This document shows, one piece after another, positions 16,029-25,264 of a stretch of 37,707 bases of DNA (the first letter of the stretch is position 1; each line of letters opens with the position of its first letter). Source of the stretch: DATLYF01 sp035575095 (GTDB taxonomy: Bacteria > Pseudomonadota > Gammaproteobacteria > Competibacterales > Competibacteraceae); contig DATLYF010000025.1 of assembly GCA_035575095.1 (NCBI GenBank), positions 1 through 37,707 of the forward strand. Reading direction: 5' to 3'. A program made the translations under genes and the position numbers. Under the pieces are notes generated by a model. It did not search any database. It saw only the letters and a program-made list of their open reading frames with translations, and had not been told where the DNA came from.

Positions 16029-16832
16029 ATGCGCATCGCGGTGCTCGGCGACATCCACAGCAACCTGGAGGCCCTGCAGGCGGTGCTGGCGGATCTGCAA
16101 CGGCAGGGCGTGGAGCGGGTGTTGCACGTGGGCGACGTGGTCGGCTACTGCTGTGACTTCGCCGCCTGCATCGAACTGCTTACCGCCCATGGCATCGCTG
16201 GCGTGCACGGCAACCACGACCTCATGGCCCTGGGCCTGCTGGAGCCCACGCGCTGCATCCCCAGCGCTCGCCAGGCCATTCACTGGACGCGGCCGCGACT
16301 GAGCGCTAGCGAACGCGCCTTTCTCGCTGCCCTGCCGGCCGAGCTGGCGCCGGGGGAAGGGCTGCTGCTGTTCCATGGCGCACCCGGCGACGTGGAAGAG
16401 TACATCCGCGATGCGGTCGGCGCCGAGCGCACCTTCCGCCGCCTGCAGCAGCGCCCCGAGCTGTGGATTGCTTGCCACGGCCACACCCACAAGCAACGCG
16501 TGTTCGAATGGCGCGACGGTGCGGTGCGCTTGCTGCACGCCGCCACGGGGCGGGTGGCGCTGTCCCGGGATGCCCGCTACCTGGTCTGTCCGGGCAGCGT
16601 GGGGGTGTCGCGGGATGACGATGCGCGCTGCGCTTATCTGATCCTGGACACCGGCGCCGCCTGCCTGGAACTGCGCCGCATCCCCTACGACTGGCGCACC
16701 TGCCAGCGCAAGCTCGCCGCCGCCGGGCTGACGACGCGGCTGTTCCAGGAGCGTCCGGCCCGCCGCGGCCTGGTCCACATCGCCCGCCGCGCCGGCCGGC
16801 GCCTGGCGGAACTGCTGCGGGGGAGCCCATGA
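16029..16832 (+). CDS. Calcineurin-like metallophosphoesterase
   Basis: A 267-residue dinuclear-metal phosphoesterase without signal peptide. Metal and catalytic motifs are complete: GDIHSN (D8, H10), GDVVGY (D36), GNHD (61-64), H116 in LLFHGAP and GHTH (151-154). It resembles the YfcE/bacterial phosphodiesterase subgroup. Substrate is unknown. It sits between the ATP-grasp ligase (18-bp gap) and a FemAB-like gene (ATGA overlap), so it is translationally coupled to an EPS-tailoring module and may hydrolyse a phosphorylated sugar or by-product of that pathway. Confidence 0.85.
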   Translation: MRIAVLGDIHSNLEALQAVLADLQRQGVERVLHVGDVVGYCCDFAACIELLTAHGIAGVHGNHDLMALGLLEPTRCIPSARQAIHWTRPRLSASERAFLAALPAELAPGEGLLLFHGAPGDVEEYIRDAVGAERTFRRLQQRPELWIACHGHTHKQRVFEWRDGAVRLLHAATGRVALSRDARYLVCPGSVGVSRDDDARCAYLILDTGAACLELRRIPYDWRTCQRKLAAAGLTTRLFQERPARRGLVHIARRAGRRLAELLRGSP

Positions 16833-17998
16833 ACGCCTGGCCGTCATCCGTTGCGAGCGCGTCACCGAGCGCCGCCGTAAGCGCCAGCACCGCCGATCTG
16901 GAACTGCGGGTGCTGGAGGGCTTTGCGGCCTTCGCGGCCCTGGCCGGGGAATGGGATGAGTTGCTGGGGCGCTGCGAGGCGGATCAGCCGTTCAGTCGTC
17001 ACGCCTGGTTCACCACCTGGTGGCAGAGCTTCGGCGAGGGACGGCCCTGCCAGGTGGTGACGGTGTGCCGCGCCGGCCGGCTGGTGGCAGCACTGCCGCT
17101 GCTCACCCACACGGTATGCCGCTACGGCCACGACTTCCGCCAGCTCGGCCTCTGGGTCAACACCCATTCGTTCCGCTCCGGGCTGGTCTGCGACCGCGAG
17201 CACCTGGACGCGGTCGGCGTACTGGTCGCCCATCTCGCCGCGCGCCGTGACTGGGATCTGCTGGAGCTGCCCTACCTGCCGCGCGACTGGCAGGTGCAGC
17301 GGGCCTTCAGGAGCGCCCTGAGCGCCCACGGGCTGCCCTATCTGACACGCCCCGGCATGGACTCGCCGCGTCTGGCATTGCAGGGCAGCTGGGAAGACTA
17401 CCTGCAGAGCCGCAGCCGCAGCCGCCGCGAGACCATTCGCCGCAAGTTGCGCCGCCTCGACAAGGCCGGCGCCGTCATCAGCATCAGCCGCGGCCGGGTG
17501 GCGGATCTGGAGCAGCGCCTGCAGGACTGCTGGGAGGTGTCACGCCACACCTGGAAGCACCGCGAGGGCAGCAGCATCGCCGCCGACCCGCGGCGCATGG
17601 CCTTCTACCGGGCGTTGGCGGAGCTCGATCCCGACTGGCTGGTACTGGGGCTGGTGCACCGCGAAGGCCGCCCCATCGCCTTTGAGTACGACCTGCTCCA
17701 CGGCGGCATCCTCTACAACCTCAAGCTCGGCTATGACGAGGCCGAGAAGGAGCTGGCACCGGGCCAGGCGTTGCGCTACGCCATGCTGGAGTGGGCCTTC
17801 GTCAATGGCGTGCGCATGTTCGACTACATGGGGCTGAGTGCCGAGTACAAGTTGGAGCTGAGCTCCGAGGTCCTGTATCACGAGAACCTGCGGGTCTATA
17901 GCCGCAGCCTGGCAGCGCGCCTGGCCCATCTCTACGAGGCCCGGCTGCGTCCGGCCCTGAGTCGGGTCAAGCGCCGGCTGCACGGGGGGCGCGTATGA
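16829..17998 (+). CDS. FemAB-like GNAT-fold acyltransferase (first copy)
   Basis: A 389-residue protein of the Acetyltransf_6/FemAB type found in EPS and PEP-CTERM loci. The N-terminal half shows WFTTWWQSFG (60-69) and a run of strands typical of the first GNAT-like lobe; the C-terminal lobe has IAFEYDLLHGG and FDYMGLSAEYK (331-341), the family's end signature. FemAB proteins transfer aminoacyl groups from tRNA to cell-wall precursors; members of this branch have uncharacterised acyl transfer activity, probably on EPS amino groups. It overlaps the phosphoesterase stop (ATGA) and its own stop overlaps the following deacetylase. Two further paralogues are at 21671 and 32637. Confidence 0.82.
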   Translation: MNAWPSSVASASPSAAVSASTADLELRVLEGFAAFAALAGEWDELLGRCEADQPFSRHAWFTTWWQSFGEGRPCQVVTVCRAGRLVAALPLLTHTVCRYGHDFRQLGLWVNTHSFRSGLVCDREHLDAVGVLVAHLAARRDWDLLELPYLPRDWQVQRAFRSALSAHGLPYLTRPGMDSPRLALQGSWEDYLQSRSRSRRETIRRKLRRLDKAGAVISISRGRVADLEQRLQDCWEVSRHTWKHREGSSIAADPRRMAFYRALAELDPDWLVLGLVHREGRPIAFEYDLLHGGILYNLKLGYDEAEKELAPGQALRYAMLEWAFVNGVRMFDYMGLSAEYKLELSSEVLYHENLRVYSRSLAARLAHLYEARLRPALSRVKRRLHGGRV

Positions 17999-19041
17999 TG
18001 GGGCCGTTGACGCAGCGGCTACTGGCCGGCGCCCTCTACCACGGCCGGCTGTGGGCGCCCTATTTTCGCCTGCGCGGGCAACGGCGGCGGCCGGCCAGCG
18101 CGGTGCTGTTCACCTTCCATCGTATCGTCGATGCGCACACCCCGTATCTGTTCAAGGGGCCGACGGTGCAGACCCCGGTGGCCTGGTTCGAGCGGCTCAT
18201 GGCCGGCCTGCGCCGCTATTACGACATGGTCAGTCTGGACCAGGTGGTGCAGCACCTGGAGAGCGGCCAACCCTTCGCCCGCGACTGCGTGGCGGTGACC
18301 TTCGACGACGGCTACGAGGACAACTACCGCCTGGCCCTGCCCATCCTGCGCCGCTATGGGATACCGGCCACCGTCTTCCTGGCTACCGGCTTCATCGGCA
18401 CCGGGCGCTGGCTGTGGATGGACCGGCTGGAGCAGGCGCTGCTGCAGACCTGCCGCCCGCACCTGGAGCTGGAGCCGTTGGGCCTGCCGGGACGCTTGCC
18501 ACTGGCCGGCCTGGTCCGGCGCCGTCAGGCCAACCTGCGCTTGAGCGCCCACCTCAAGACCCTGGCGCCGCCCGCCCTGGAGGCAGCGCTGGCAGCTCTG
18601 GAGCAGGCCCTGGCGGTGGATCCGGGCCGCTACCGGCGCACCATGCTCACCTGGGAGGAGGTACGCGCCCTGGCGCGGGCCGGCGTGGACATCGGCTCCC
18701 ACGGCGTCAGCCACGTGATCCTCACCCAGATGCCCCGCGACCAGGCGCTGGCGGAACTGGAGAGCAGCAAGACGCGGCTGGAGGCGGAGCTGCAGCGGCC
18801 GGTGCGCCACTTCGCCTATCCCAACGGCCGCGCCGAGGATTTCGACGAGACGCTGTGCGCGGCCGCCCGCGGGCTCGGCTACCGCAGCGTCAGCACCTGC
18901 ATCTGGGGGCGCAACACCCCGAGCGAGACCGATACGTTCGCGCTGCGGCGCATCGGCATCGGCGGCGATCTGCCCATCTGCCTGCTGCGCGTGGAACGGC
19001 TGTTGCACGCAGGCGCCGGCGAAGCGAGGGAAACGGCATGA
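17995..19041 (+). CDS. Polysaccharide deacetylase (CE4/NodB fold), first copy
   Basis: Predicted to remove N- or O-acetyl groups from the EPS or a precursor sugar. The 348-residue protein has the CE4 motif 1 TFDDGYEDN (102-110, with base D104 and metal ligand D105), motif 2 SHGVSH (235-240, metal His pair) and a downstream FAYPNG segment. An insertion of about 90 residues separates motifs 1 and 2, longer than in NodB. There is no clear cleavable signal peptide, so it may work in the cytoplasm on lipid-linked units. It overlaps the previous stop (ATGATG; either ATG possible) and the methyltransferase start. It is not the DUF3473-containing deacetylase usual in XrtA loci. Confidence 0.88.
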   Translation: MMGPLTQRLLAGALYHGRLWAPYFRLRGQRRRPASAVLFTFHRIVDAHTPYLFKGPTVQTPVAWFERLMAGLRRYYDMVSLDQVVQHLESGQPFARDCVAVTFDDGYEDNYRLALPILRRYGIPATVFLATGFIGTGRWLWMDRLEQALLQTCRPHLELEPLGLPGRLPLAGLVRRRQANLRLSAHLKTLAPPALEAALAALEQALAVDPGRYRRTMLTWEEVRALARAGVDIGSHGVSHVILTQMPRDQALAELESSKTRLEAELQRPVRHFAYPNGRAEDFDETLCAAARGLGYRSVSTCIWGRNTPSETDTFALRRIGIGGDLPICLLRVERLLHAGAGEARETA

Positions 19042-19862
19042 GCGAACACAACGAGTACTACCGGCGGTTCTACGACGGCGTGGCCGGTTACTGGGATGCC
19101 CTGTACCGGCGCGACGAGCAGGCCCTGAGCATTTACGCGCTGCACTACCGGCAGCGCCACCAGGAGGTGCTGGACATGGTGCGGCGCAGCGGGATCGCGC
19201 CCGGCATGACCGTCCTGGACGCCGGCTGTGGGCCGGGCGCTTATCTCAGTCCACTGCTGGCCATGGACTTGAAGGTGTGCGCCGTGGATCAGTCGCCGAA
19301 GATGGTGGAGAGCGCCCGCGCCAACGTGGAACCCCAGTTCACCGGACGCGCCGAGGTACGGGTAGCGGAGGTGGATGCACTGCCCTTCGCCGACGCCAGC
19401 TTCGATCTGGTGCTCAACATCGCCGTACTGATGTACGTGCCCAAGCCGGCGGCCGTGCTGGCCGAACTGCGCCGGGTGCTGAAGCCGGGCGGCACGCTCG
19501 TCATCACCGTGGACAATCGCCGCGACCTGGCCGACCTCATCGACCTGCCCATGCGCGCGCGGCGGCTGTGGCGCCGCTTACGCAAGGCACCGCCACCGCA
19601 ATACCCCAGCCAGCATGCTGAAGGCGTGCGGCCGCGCCGCTACAGCCCGGCGGAGATGCGGCGGCTGCTGCAAGCGGCCGGCCTCACTCCGGTGGAAGAG
19701 ACCAGCCTGGGTTTCGCACCGCTGCTGCTGAACGGGCGACGGGTGTTGTCGGACCGCGCCGATGTGCGCCTGGACCGGCTACTCACCCCGTTGCGCTACC
19801 TGCCGGGGCTACGCCTGACCGGTTACACCTATATCTGCCGTTGCCGTCGCGAGGAGGGCTGA
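19038..19862 (+). CDS. SAM-dependent methyltransferase (class I)
   Basis: A 274-residue cytoplasmic methyltransferase with the SAM motif VLDAGCGPGAYL (59-70), an acidic residue at the end of strand two (CAVDQSP), FDLVLNIAVLMYV and LKPGGTLVITV, the standard class I order. It probably methylates a sugar or other EPS precursor; the target is unknown. The start at 19038 overlaps the deacetylase stop by four bases (ATGA), which supports coupling and rules out the much longer open frame upstream in this register. The C-terminal part (YSPAEMRRLLQAAGL) is the usual helper helix. Confidence 0.9.
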   Translation: MSEHNEYYRRFYDGVAGYWDALYRRDEQALSIYALHYRQRHQEVLDMVRRSGIAPGMTVLDAGCGPGAYLSPLLAMDLKVCAVDQSPKMVESARANVEPQFTGRAEVRVAEVDALPFADASFDLVLNIAVLMYVPKPAAVLAELRRVLKPGGTLVITVDNRRDLADLIDLPMRARRLWRRLRKAPPPQYPSQHAEGVRPRRYSPAEMRRLLQAAGLTPVEETSLGFAPLLLNGRRVLSDRADVRLDRLLTPLRYLPGLRLTGYTYICRCRREEG

Positions 19863-19866
19863 GACC

Positions 19867-20511
19867 ATGCAGGGCTATCTCACATACCGCGTCCAACATG
19901 CCTGGCAGATGCTCAACTGGCACGGCCCCCGCCAGTACCTGGGGCGGCTCGCCCAGCGCTGGGGTCAGGGGTTGTACAAGCGCCACGACAGCATCGTGTT
20001 CCGCCGTGATCTGCGCGCGCCGGTACAGCTGCTGCCGGCCAAGGTGGCGCTCACCGTGGAGGCCTACACCGAACCACGGCGCGAGGAGGTGTTCCGCTTC
20101 CTCGACCATCACATGCGCCGCGACCTGGCCGAGCGCCACTTGGCCGACGGCTGGACCCCCATGCTGGGTTTCTACGAGGGGGAGCTGGTGGCGCTGAGCT
20201 GGTTCACCCTCAGCCCGCTCTATCTGGACAGCGTCGAGCTATACCTGGATTACGGCGGGCGTAGCGGCTACATCGAGGGCACCTACACCGACGACCGCAT
20301 GCGCGGCCTCGGGGTGGCACCGGCGGTGCGCAGCCATATCTGCGCCTACCTGCGCGAACTGGGCTGCGACCAGGTGTTCGTGGCCGTGGGCGAGGACAAC
20401 ACCTCCTCCCAGGCCGTGGCGCGCAAGTGCGGCTTCAGCCCCTTCGAGTCGATCTGCCTGCGCCGGCTGCTGGGCTGGCGCCGTTACCAACGCCACCGTC
20501 TCCAGCCGTGA
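19867..20511 (+). CDS. GNAT family N-acetyltransferase
   Basis: A 214-residue protein whose C-terminal half is a GNAT domain. The acetyl-CoA pyrophosphate loop is RGLGVA (146-151), followed by a helix and the NTSSQAVARKCGF segment (178-190) typical of motif B. The first 60 residues are a basic, aromatic-rich extension not recognised. It probably acetylates an amino sugar or amino-acid group of the EPS. It starts four bases after the methyltransferase stop; the ribosome-binding site GAGGAGG lies in the end of that gene. Confidence 0.82.
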   Translation: MQGYLTYRVQHAWQMLNWHGPRQYLGRLAQRWGQGLYKRHDSIVFRRDLRAPVQLLPAKVALTVEAYTEPRREEVFRFLDHHMRRDLAERHLADGWTPMLGFYEGELVALSWFTLSPLYLDSVELYLDYGGRSGYIEGTYTDDRMRGLGVAPAVRSHICAYLRELGCDQVFVAVGEDNTSSQAVARKCGFSPFESICLRRLLGWRRYQRHRLQP

Positions 20512-20528
20512 GAGAGGGGAGGGATCCC

Positions 20529-21683
20529 ATGATCCGTCTGCTGATTCTCACCGACACCAACATCGACGCCAGCTACGGAGGCGCCGAGCGCCATCTGCGT
20601 AATCTGGTGGAGCACATCGACTACGAGCGCTTTCACGTCGATGTGTTGCAGCTCAGCCGCCGGGTGTGGGAACCGCGCAGCCGGGTGGCCGGCGCCAACG
20701 TCGCCCACCTGGCGACCGGCCGGCTGCTGTCGCGGCACGGCCTCGGATGCATGTGGCAGATCCTGCAGCGCATGCGCGCCGGCCGCTACCACTGCGTGCT
20801 CTCGGTGTTCGAATCCTCCGACGTGTTGGCCGCGCTGCTGGCGCCGCTCGCCGGCATCGGCGTGCGCATCTCGAGCCGCCGCGACACCGGCTTCCGCTAC
20901 AGCTGGCGCATCCATCTGATGTATCGCCTGCTCAACCATCGCTTCCACTACATCATCGCCCCCTCGGCGGCGGTGCGGGAAACCTTGGTGGCTCAGGGGG
21001 TGAATGCGAAGCGGTTGCTCATCATCCCCAACGGCGTGGACACCGCCCGTTTCGAATGCGGCGACCCGCGCTCGCTGCGCCGCGAGCTGGGGCTCGGAGA
21101 GGACGCCCTGGTACTGGGGATGGTGGCGAGCCTCAAGCCGGTCAAGGACCATGTCACCGCCTTGCAGGCACTGGCCCTGCTGCACCGCCAGGGATGGCCC
21201 GCGCACCTGGTGCTGGCCGGACACGGACCGCTGCAGGCGGAGCTGCAGGCACAGGCGCAGACGACCGGTCTGGGCGACTACGTGCACTTCCTCGGCGTAC
21301 GCGACAACGTCTCCAGTATCCTGGCCGGCGTGGACGTGTTCCTGCTCACCAGCCTCACCGAGGGTCTATCCAACGCCTTGCTGGAGGCCATGGCGGCGGG
21401 GCTACCGGCGGTGGCGACACGCGTCGGCGGCAATCCCGAGGTGGTGGTGGATGGCGAGACCGGTTATCTGGTGGAGCCGCAGCAGCCGCAGGCGCTGTGC
21501 CAGAGCATCGCCCGGCTGGCAGGCGATGCGGCATTGCGCCGGCGCCTGGGCCAGGCCGGACGGGCTCGGGTGCTGGAGCATTTCTCTTTGAACGCCATGG
21601 TGCAGCGCTACGAGGACATCATCTGCCAGGCGCTCCAGGAACGGCGCCGTCTCGAGGAGCGCAGCCTGCGATGGACCACCTGA
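20529..21683 (+). CDS. Glycosyltransferase family 4 (first copy)
   Basis: Retaining GT-B glycosyltransferase of 384 residues that adds a sugar from a nucleotide donor to the lipid-linked EPS unit. The N-terminal acceptor domain has GGAERH (17-22), NGVDTARF (168-175) marks the domain linker, and the donor site has the EX7E motif TEGLSNALLEAM with E278 and E286. The ATG at 20529 follows GAGAGGGGAGGG; the open frame reaches further back but over the previous gene. The last 13 bases overlap the next FemAB-like gene. Confidence 0.93.
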   Translation: MIRLLILTDTNIDASYGGAERHLRNLVEHIDYERFHVDVLQLSRRVWEPRSRVAGANVAHLATGRLLSRHGLGCMWQILQRMRAGRYHCVLSVFESSDVLAALLAPLAGIGVRISSRRDTGFRYSWRIHLMYRLLNHRFHYIIAPSAAVRETLVAQGVNAKRLLIIPNGVDTARFECGDPRSLRRELGLGEDALVLGMVASLKPVKDHVTALQALALLHRQGWPAHLVLAGHGPLQAELQAQAQTTGLGDYVHFLGVRDNVSSILAGVDVFLLTSLTEGLSNALLEAMAAGLPAVATRVGGNPEVVVDGETGYLVEPQQPQALCQSIARLAGDAALRRRLGQAGRARVLEHFSLNAMVQRYEDIICQALQERRRLEERSLRWTT

Positions 21684-22855
21684 TCGGCCGTTTCCGCTGG
21701 ATCGAGGACGAGGAGGCCTGGATGGGCATTCGCCCGGCCTGGCAACGCCTGCTGGACAGCGATCCACGCCACAGCGCCTTTCTCTCCTGGGAATGGCTGA
21801 GTGTCTGGTGGCGCCATTTCGGCGCCGAGCGCCGGCTGCGCATCCTGGTGGGCGAGGATGCCGCGGGCACGGTGCGGGCGATCCTGCCCCTGCAGGTAGC
21901 GCGGCCGCGCCGTCTGGGGCTGGCCAGTCCGGCGGTGTGGCAGTTGCTGGGTGCCGACAGCGTGGCCTGCAGCGACCATCTGGGGCTCATCGCCGAGCCC
22001 GGACTCAGCGTGGCGGCGCGGCACGCGATGGCGCTCGAGCTCGGGCGTGCCCTGCCGCCGTCGGCAGCGCTGTGCCTGAGCGATCTAGCGCCCGATGATC
22101 CGCTGCTGACGGCGCTGCGCACCTGGGCTTCGGCGCGCGAGCGGCCGTATACCGATATGGCGGGGCCGATCTGTCCCGTGCTGACCCTGCCGGAGTCCTG
22201 GGAAGCCTTGCTGGCGGACCTGAGCGCCAACTTCCGCAGCCAGGTGCGGAGCTCCCTGCGCCGTGCCTCTGAGAAGCAGGGTTGGGCCCTGCATTCGATA
22301 GAGGATGGCGACGAGGTGCGCGAGGCGATGCAACTGCTGGTGCGCCTCAATCGCCAGCGTTTGCGCAGCAAAGGGATCCGTTCCAGCCTGGAGCAGCCGG
22401 CGATGGCCGCGTTCCTGAAGGAAGTGGCACCGGTCCTGGTGGAATCGGGGCGGGCCTGGCTGGACGCGCTGACTTGGCGGGGGCGCGGCGTGGCGCTTGC
22501 CCTGCACCTGGTGCAGGGAGACACGGTGTCCTACTACCAGGGCGGTTTCGACGTCGAGCTGTCCGAATACCGGCCCGCCACGGTGCTGTTCGCCGCAGTG
22601 ATGCAGCGCGCCATCGCCCAGGGCTATCGCCGCTTCGATTTCCTGCGCGGAGCGGAGGCCTACAAATATCGCTGGGGGGCACAGGCGCAGCCCAGCGCCG
22701 GCCTGTGCATGCCGCCGGTGGCCTGGTTGTCGCGCCGGCTCTATGCGCTGGAGCATCTGCGGCCACAGGCCTGGCTGCGGCAGCTCTGGCGTCATAGCTG
22801 GCGTGGCGCCGCGGTCGCACTCGCCGTTGTCGGGAGTGTGTACGATGGCGCCTGA
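21671..22855 (+). CDS. FemAB-like GNAT-fold acyltransferase (second copy)
   Basis: A 394-residue protein of the same Acetyltransf_6/FemAB type as the gene at 16829. It has WLSVWWRHFG (42-51), VALALHLVQGD, YYQGGFD and the C-terminal signature FDFLRGAEAYKYRW (322-335), here in its most complete form. The start ATG overlaps the GT4 gene by 13 bases and has GAGGAG about ten bases upstream. The C-terminus ends with a short hydrophobic stretch (VALAVVGSVY). Its stop lies 11 bases inside the O-antigen-ligase-like gene. A role in acylating the EPS is inferred from context. Confidence 0.84.
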   Translation: MDHLIGRFRWIEDEEAWMGIRPAWQRLLDSDPRHSAFLSWEWLSVWWRHFGAERRLRILVGEDAAGTVRAILPLQVARPRRLGLASPAVWQLLGADSVACSDHLGLIAEPGLSVAARHAMALELGRALPPSAALCLSDLAPDDPLLTALRTWASARERPYTDMAGPICPVLTLPESWEALLADLSANFRSQVRSSLRRASEKQGWALHSIEDGDEVREAMQLLVRLNRQRLRSKGIRSSLEQPAMAAFLKEVAPVLVESGRAWLDALTWRGRGVALALHLVQGDTVSYYQGGFDVELSEYRPATVLFAAVMQRAIAQGYRRFDFLRGAEAYKYRWGAQAQPSAGLCMPPVAWLSRRLYALEHLRPQAWLRQLWRHSWRGAAVALAVVGSVYDGA

Positions 22856-24164
22856 ATCACTGCGGCCTAGGCCGCAGCGCCTGCCGGCCCCGACCGTGGC
22901 CGCGCAGCAGACGGCGGCGCTCAACTGGCCGTTGCTGGCGCTGATCGCGATGTTCCCCTTGCAGAACATCTACCTGGGCAAGCTGCCCGGCCTGGGCGCC
23001 GGACTCAACTTCCTCAACGGCATGATGCTGCTGGCCCTGCTCGGCTGGAAGCTGCGCGCACCACTGGCAGCACCCACCCCGACCCCGTTGCACCGGCCCC
23101 TTTACGCCTACTTCCTGGTGTTCCTGCTATCGGTCTTCTACAGCCAGATCACCCTGGGTTCGATTCCAGAGGGCAGCTTCTCCGCTCTCAAGGACATGTT
23201 CATCCCGGTGCTGCTGTACTTCATCGTGCTCGGCAGCGTGCGCAGCCGCCGTGCTGTGATTGCCACTGTGCTCGCCACCCTGTTGCCGCTGCCCTACATG
23301 TTCTATGTATTCCGCAGCCAGCTCGGCAATGTCATCCGCTGGCATTACGACGACGACATGCGCCTGGTCAAGGGCACCTTCATGGAACTGGGCAGCAACG
23401 AGATCGGCGCCTTTTACGCCGGCTACACCCTGGTGCTGCTCGGGCTGTGCTATTTCGTGCGCAGCCTGTGGGTGCGTGCCATCCTCGGCGCACTGGCGCT
23501 CATCAACCTCTATTGCCTGCTCTACAGTTATTCCCGCGGCAGTTGGCTGAGCTTCCTGCTGGGGCTGGCGGTGATGGCCTGGTACGCCAGCCGCAAGTTG
23601 GCGATTGCCGCCGTGCTCGGCGTGGCGCTGCTGTCGGGCTCGATCATGACTGTGTTCCCGGTTTCGGTACAGGAGCGCTTTTCCACCATCTTCGTCGAGG
23701 AGGAGCAGCGTGATAACTCCGCCCAGTCGCGCTGGGTGCTGTGGGGACTGGCCATGGAGCAGTACTGGAAGAGTCCGGTGGTCGGCATCGGCTTTCGCAC
23801 CTTCGCCCGAGTCAACCCGCTGGCCAAGGATACCCACAACTACTACGTCAAGCTGCTCACCGAGCAGGGGGCGCTGGGGCTTGGCGTGTTCCTGGTGATA
23901 CTGTGGCGCGCCTACCGCGGCGCGCTGGAGCTGCTGCGCCGCGCCGACGATCCGCTCTATCGGGGGCTGGCGCTAGGCATGCTCGGCTGCCTGGCGGCCT
24001 TTGCGCTGGGCAATATGTTCGGCGATCGCTTCAGCCACTATCCGCTGATCGCCTATTTCTGGGTCTATCTGGCCCTGATACAGCGCGCCCGGCTGCTGTG
24101 CGCGCCCGCCCCGGCGCCGGTGCCGGCGCCGCCGGGTGTGGCCGGCAGGATGGTGCGGGCATGA
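22845..24164 (+). CDS. O-antigen ligase / Wzy-type EPS polymerase
   Basis: A 439-residue inner-membrane protein with about ten to eleven hydrophobic segments. It contains a large periplasmic loop (about 265-350; FSTIFVEEEQRDN, SRWVLWGLAM, GIGFRTF, THNYYVKLLTEQG) and the segment YSRGSWLSF (230-234 SRGSW), the pattern of the Wzy_C/O-antigen ligase family. As the only such protein in the locus it is the probable EPS polymerase, joining lipid-linked repeat units in the periplasm. Both ends have low-complexity Pro-Ala segments. ATG 22845 overlaps the FemAB-like gene by 11 bases and its stop overlaps the next GT4 (ATGATG). Confidence 0.9.
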   Translation: MAPESLRPRPQRLPAPTVAAQQTAALNWPLLALIAMFPLQNIYLGKLPGLGAGLNFLNGMMLLALLGWKLRAPLAAPTPTPLHRPLYAYFLVFLLSVFYSQITLGSIPEGSFSALKDMFIPVLLYFIVLGSVRSRRAVIATVLATLLPLPYMFYVFRSQLGNVIRWHYDDDMRLVKGTFMELGSNEIGAFYAGYTLVLLGLCYFVRSLWVRAILGALALINLYCLLYSYSRGSWLSFLLGLAVMAWYASRKLAIAAVLGVALLSGSIMTVFPVSVQERFSTIFVEEEQRDNSAQSRWVLWGLAMEQYWKSPVVGIGFRTFARVNPLAKDTHNYYVKLLTEQGALGLGVFLVILWRAYRGALELLRRADDPLYRGLALGMLGCLAAFALGNMFGDRFSHYPLIAYFWVYLALIQRARLLCAPAPAPVPAPPGVAGRMVRA

Positions 24165-25264
24165 TGCGGGTGCTGCACCTGCGCTCCAGCGCCGGCTTCT
24201 TCGGCGCCGAGCGGGTGCTGACTACGCTGCTGGCAGCGCTGCCAGGGCACGGTGTGGCGCCGCTGCTGGTCACCGTGCAGAACTACCGCAGCGGCGATCG
24301 GGCGCTGCTCGAGGCCGCTCAGGGCGCCGGTATCGCGACGCTGGAGCTGCCCTGTGGCGGGCGCTTGAGCCCACGCACCCTGCGCCAGTTGCTGCAGGTG
24401 GCTCGCGAGCAAGGGATGCAGTGCATCCACACCCATGATTACAAGAGTCATGCCTACGGCTGGCTGGCGGCACGGCGGTTGGGGCTGCCCCTGGTGGCCA
24501 CCCTGCACGGCTGGATCAGCATCGACGCCCGGCTGCGCCTATACCAGAGGGTGGAACGGCTGCTGCTGGGCGGCTACGACGCCGTGGTCACCGTCTCCCC
24601 GAGCATGAGCGAGCAAGTGCGGCGCTGGCAGCCGCGCCGGCTGTATACCATCGCCAACGGCGTCGACACCGAGCTGTTCCACCCCCGACGCCCGGCTCTG
24701 GGGCGCGAGCGCTGGGGGCTGGCAGCGGAGCATTTCCTGTTCGGCACCGTGGCCCGGCTCAGTCCGGAGAAGGGGCAGTGGCTGCTGCTCGAGGCCTTCG
24801 CCCGGATCGTACCGCACCAGCCTCGGGCGCGACTGCTGCTGGTCGGAGAGGGGCCGCAACGAGCGGCGCTGGAGCAGACGGTGCGGCATCTCGGACTGGA
24901 GGGGCGGGTGGTGTTCGCCGGGCAGCAGGGCGCCATCGAACACCTGCTGCATGATCTCGACTGTTATGTCTCGCCGTCGCTGACCGAAGGCATGCCGATG
25001 ATCATCCTGGAGGCCATGGCCAGCGGCGTGCCGGTGATCGCCAGCCGCGTGGGGGCACTGCCGGAGATGCTGGCGGATGAGGCCGGAGTGCTGGTGCCGG
25101 CCGGGGATGCTGCGGCCCTGGCCGAGGCCATGGCTGCGGCGCTGGCGAGCCGGCTGGATCTTGCCGCCATGGCCGAGCGGGCGCACCGGCGCTGCCTGGA
25201 GCGCTACAGCGTGGTGCGCCAGGCCAGCGCCTACGCCGAGGTCTACGCCGATGTGCGCCGCTGA
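24161..25264 (+). CDS. Glycosyltransferase family 4 (second copy)
   Basis: A 367-residue GT-B retaining glycosyltransferase. It has the N-terminal GFFGAERV loop (12-19), HTHDYKSHAYG, the linker NGVDTELF (167-174), and the donor EX7E motif TEGMPMIILEAM (E276, E284). It probably adds one residue of the EPS repeat unit at the cytoplasmic face of the membrane. The start overlaps the polymerase stop (ATGATG, 24161 or 24164) and the end overlaps the next deacetylase by 14 bases, showing tight coupling. Confidence 0.93.
   Translation: MMRVLHLRSSAGFFGAERVLTTLLAALPGHGVAPLLVTVQNYRSGDRALLEAAQGAGIATLELPCGGRLSPRTLRQLLQVAREQGMQCIHTHDYKSHAYGWLAARRLGLPLVATLHGWISIDARLRLYQRVERLLLGGYDAVVTVSPSMSEQVRRWQPRRLYTIANGVDTELFHPRRPALGRERWGLAAEHFLFGTVARLSPEKGQWLLLEAFARIVPHQPRARLLLVGEGPQRAALEQTVRHLGLEGRVVFAGQQGAIEHLLHDLDCYVSPSLTEGMPMIILEAMASGVPVIASRVGALPEMLADEAGVLVPAGDAAALAEAMAAALASRLDLAAMAERAHRRCLERYSVVRQASAYAEVYADVRR

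Noticed and set aside
20666..21670. Open frame continuing upstream of the second FemAB-like gene through the GT4 gene
   Set aside because: The upstream 335 codons are an off-frame reading of the GT4 coding sequence, rich in Arg, Gly and Ala; real family similarity begins at 21671.
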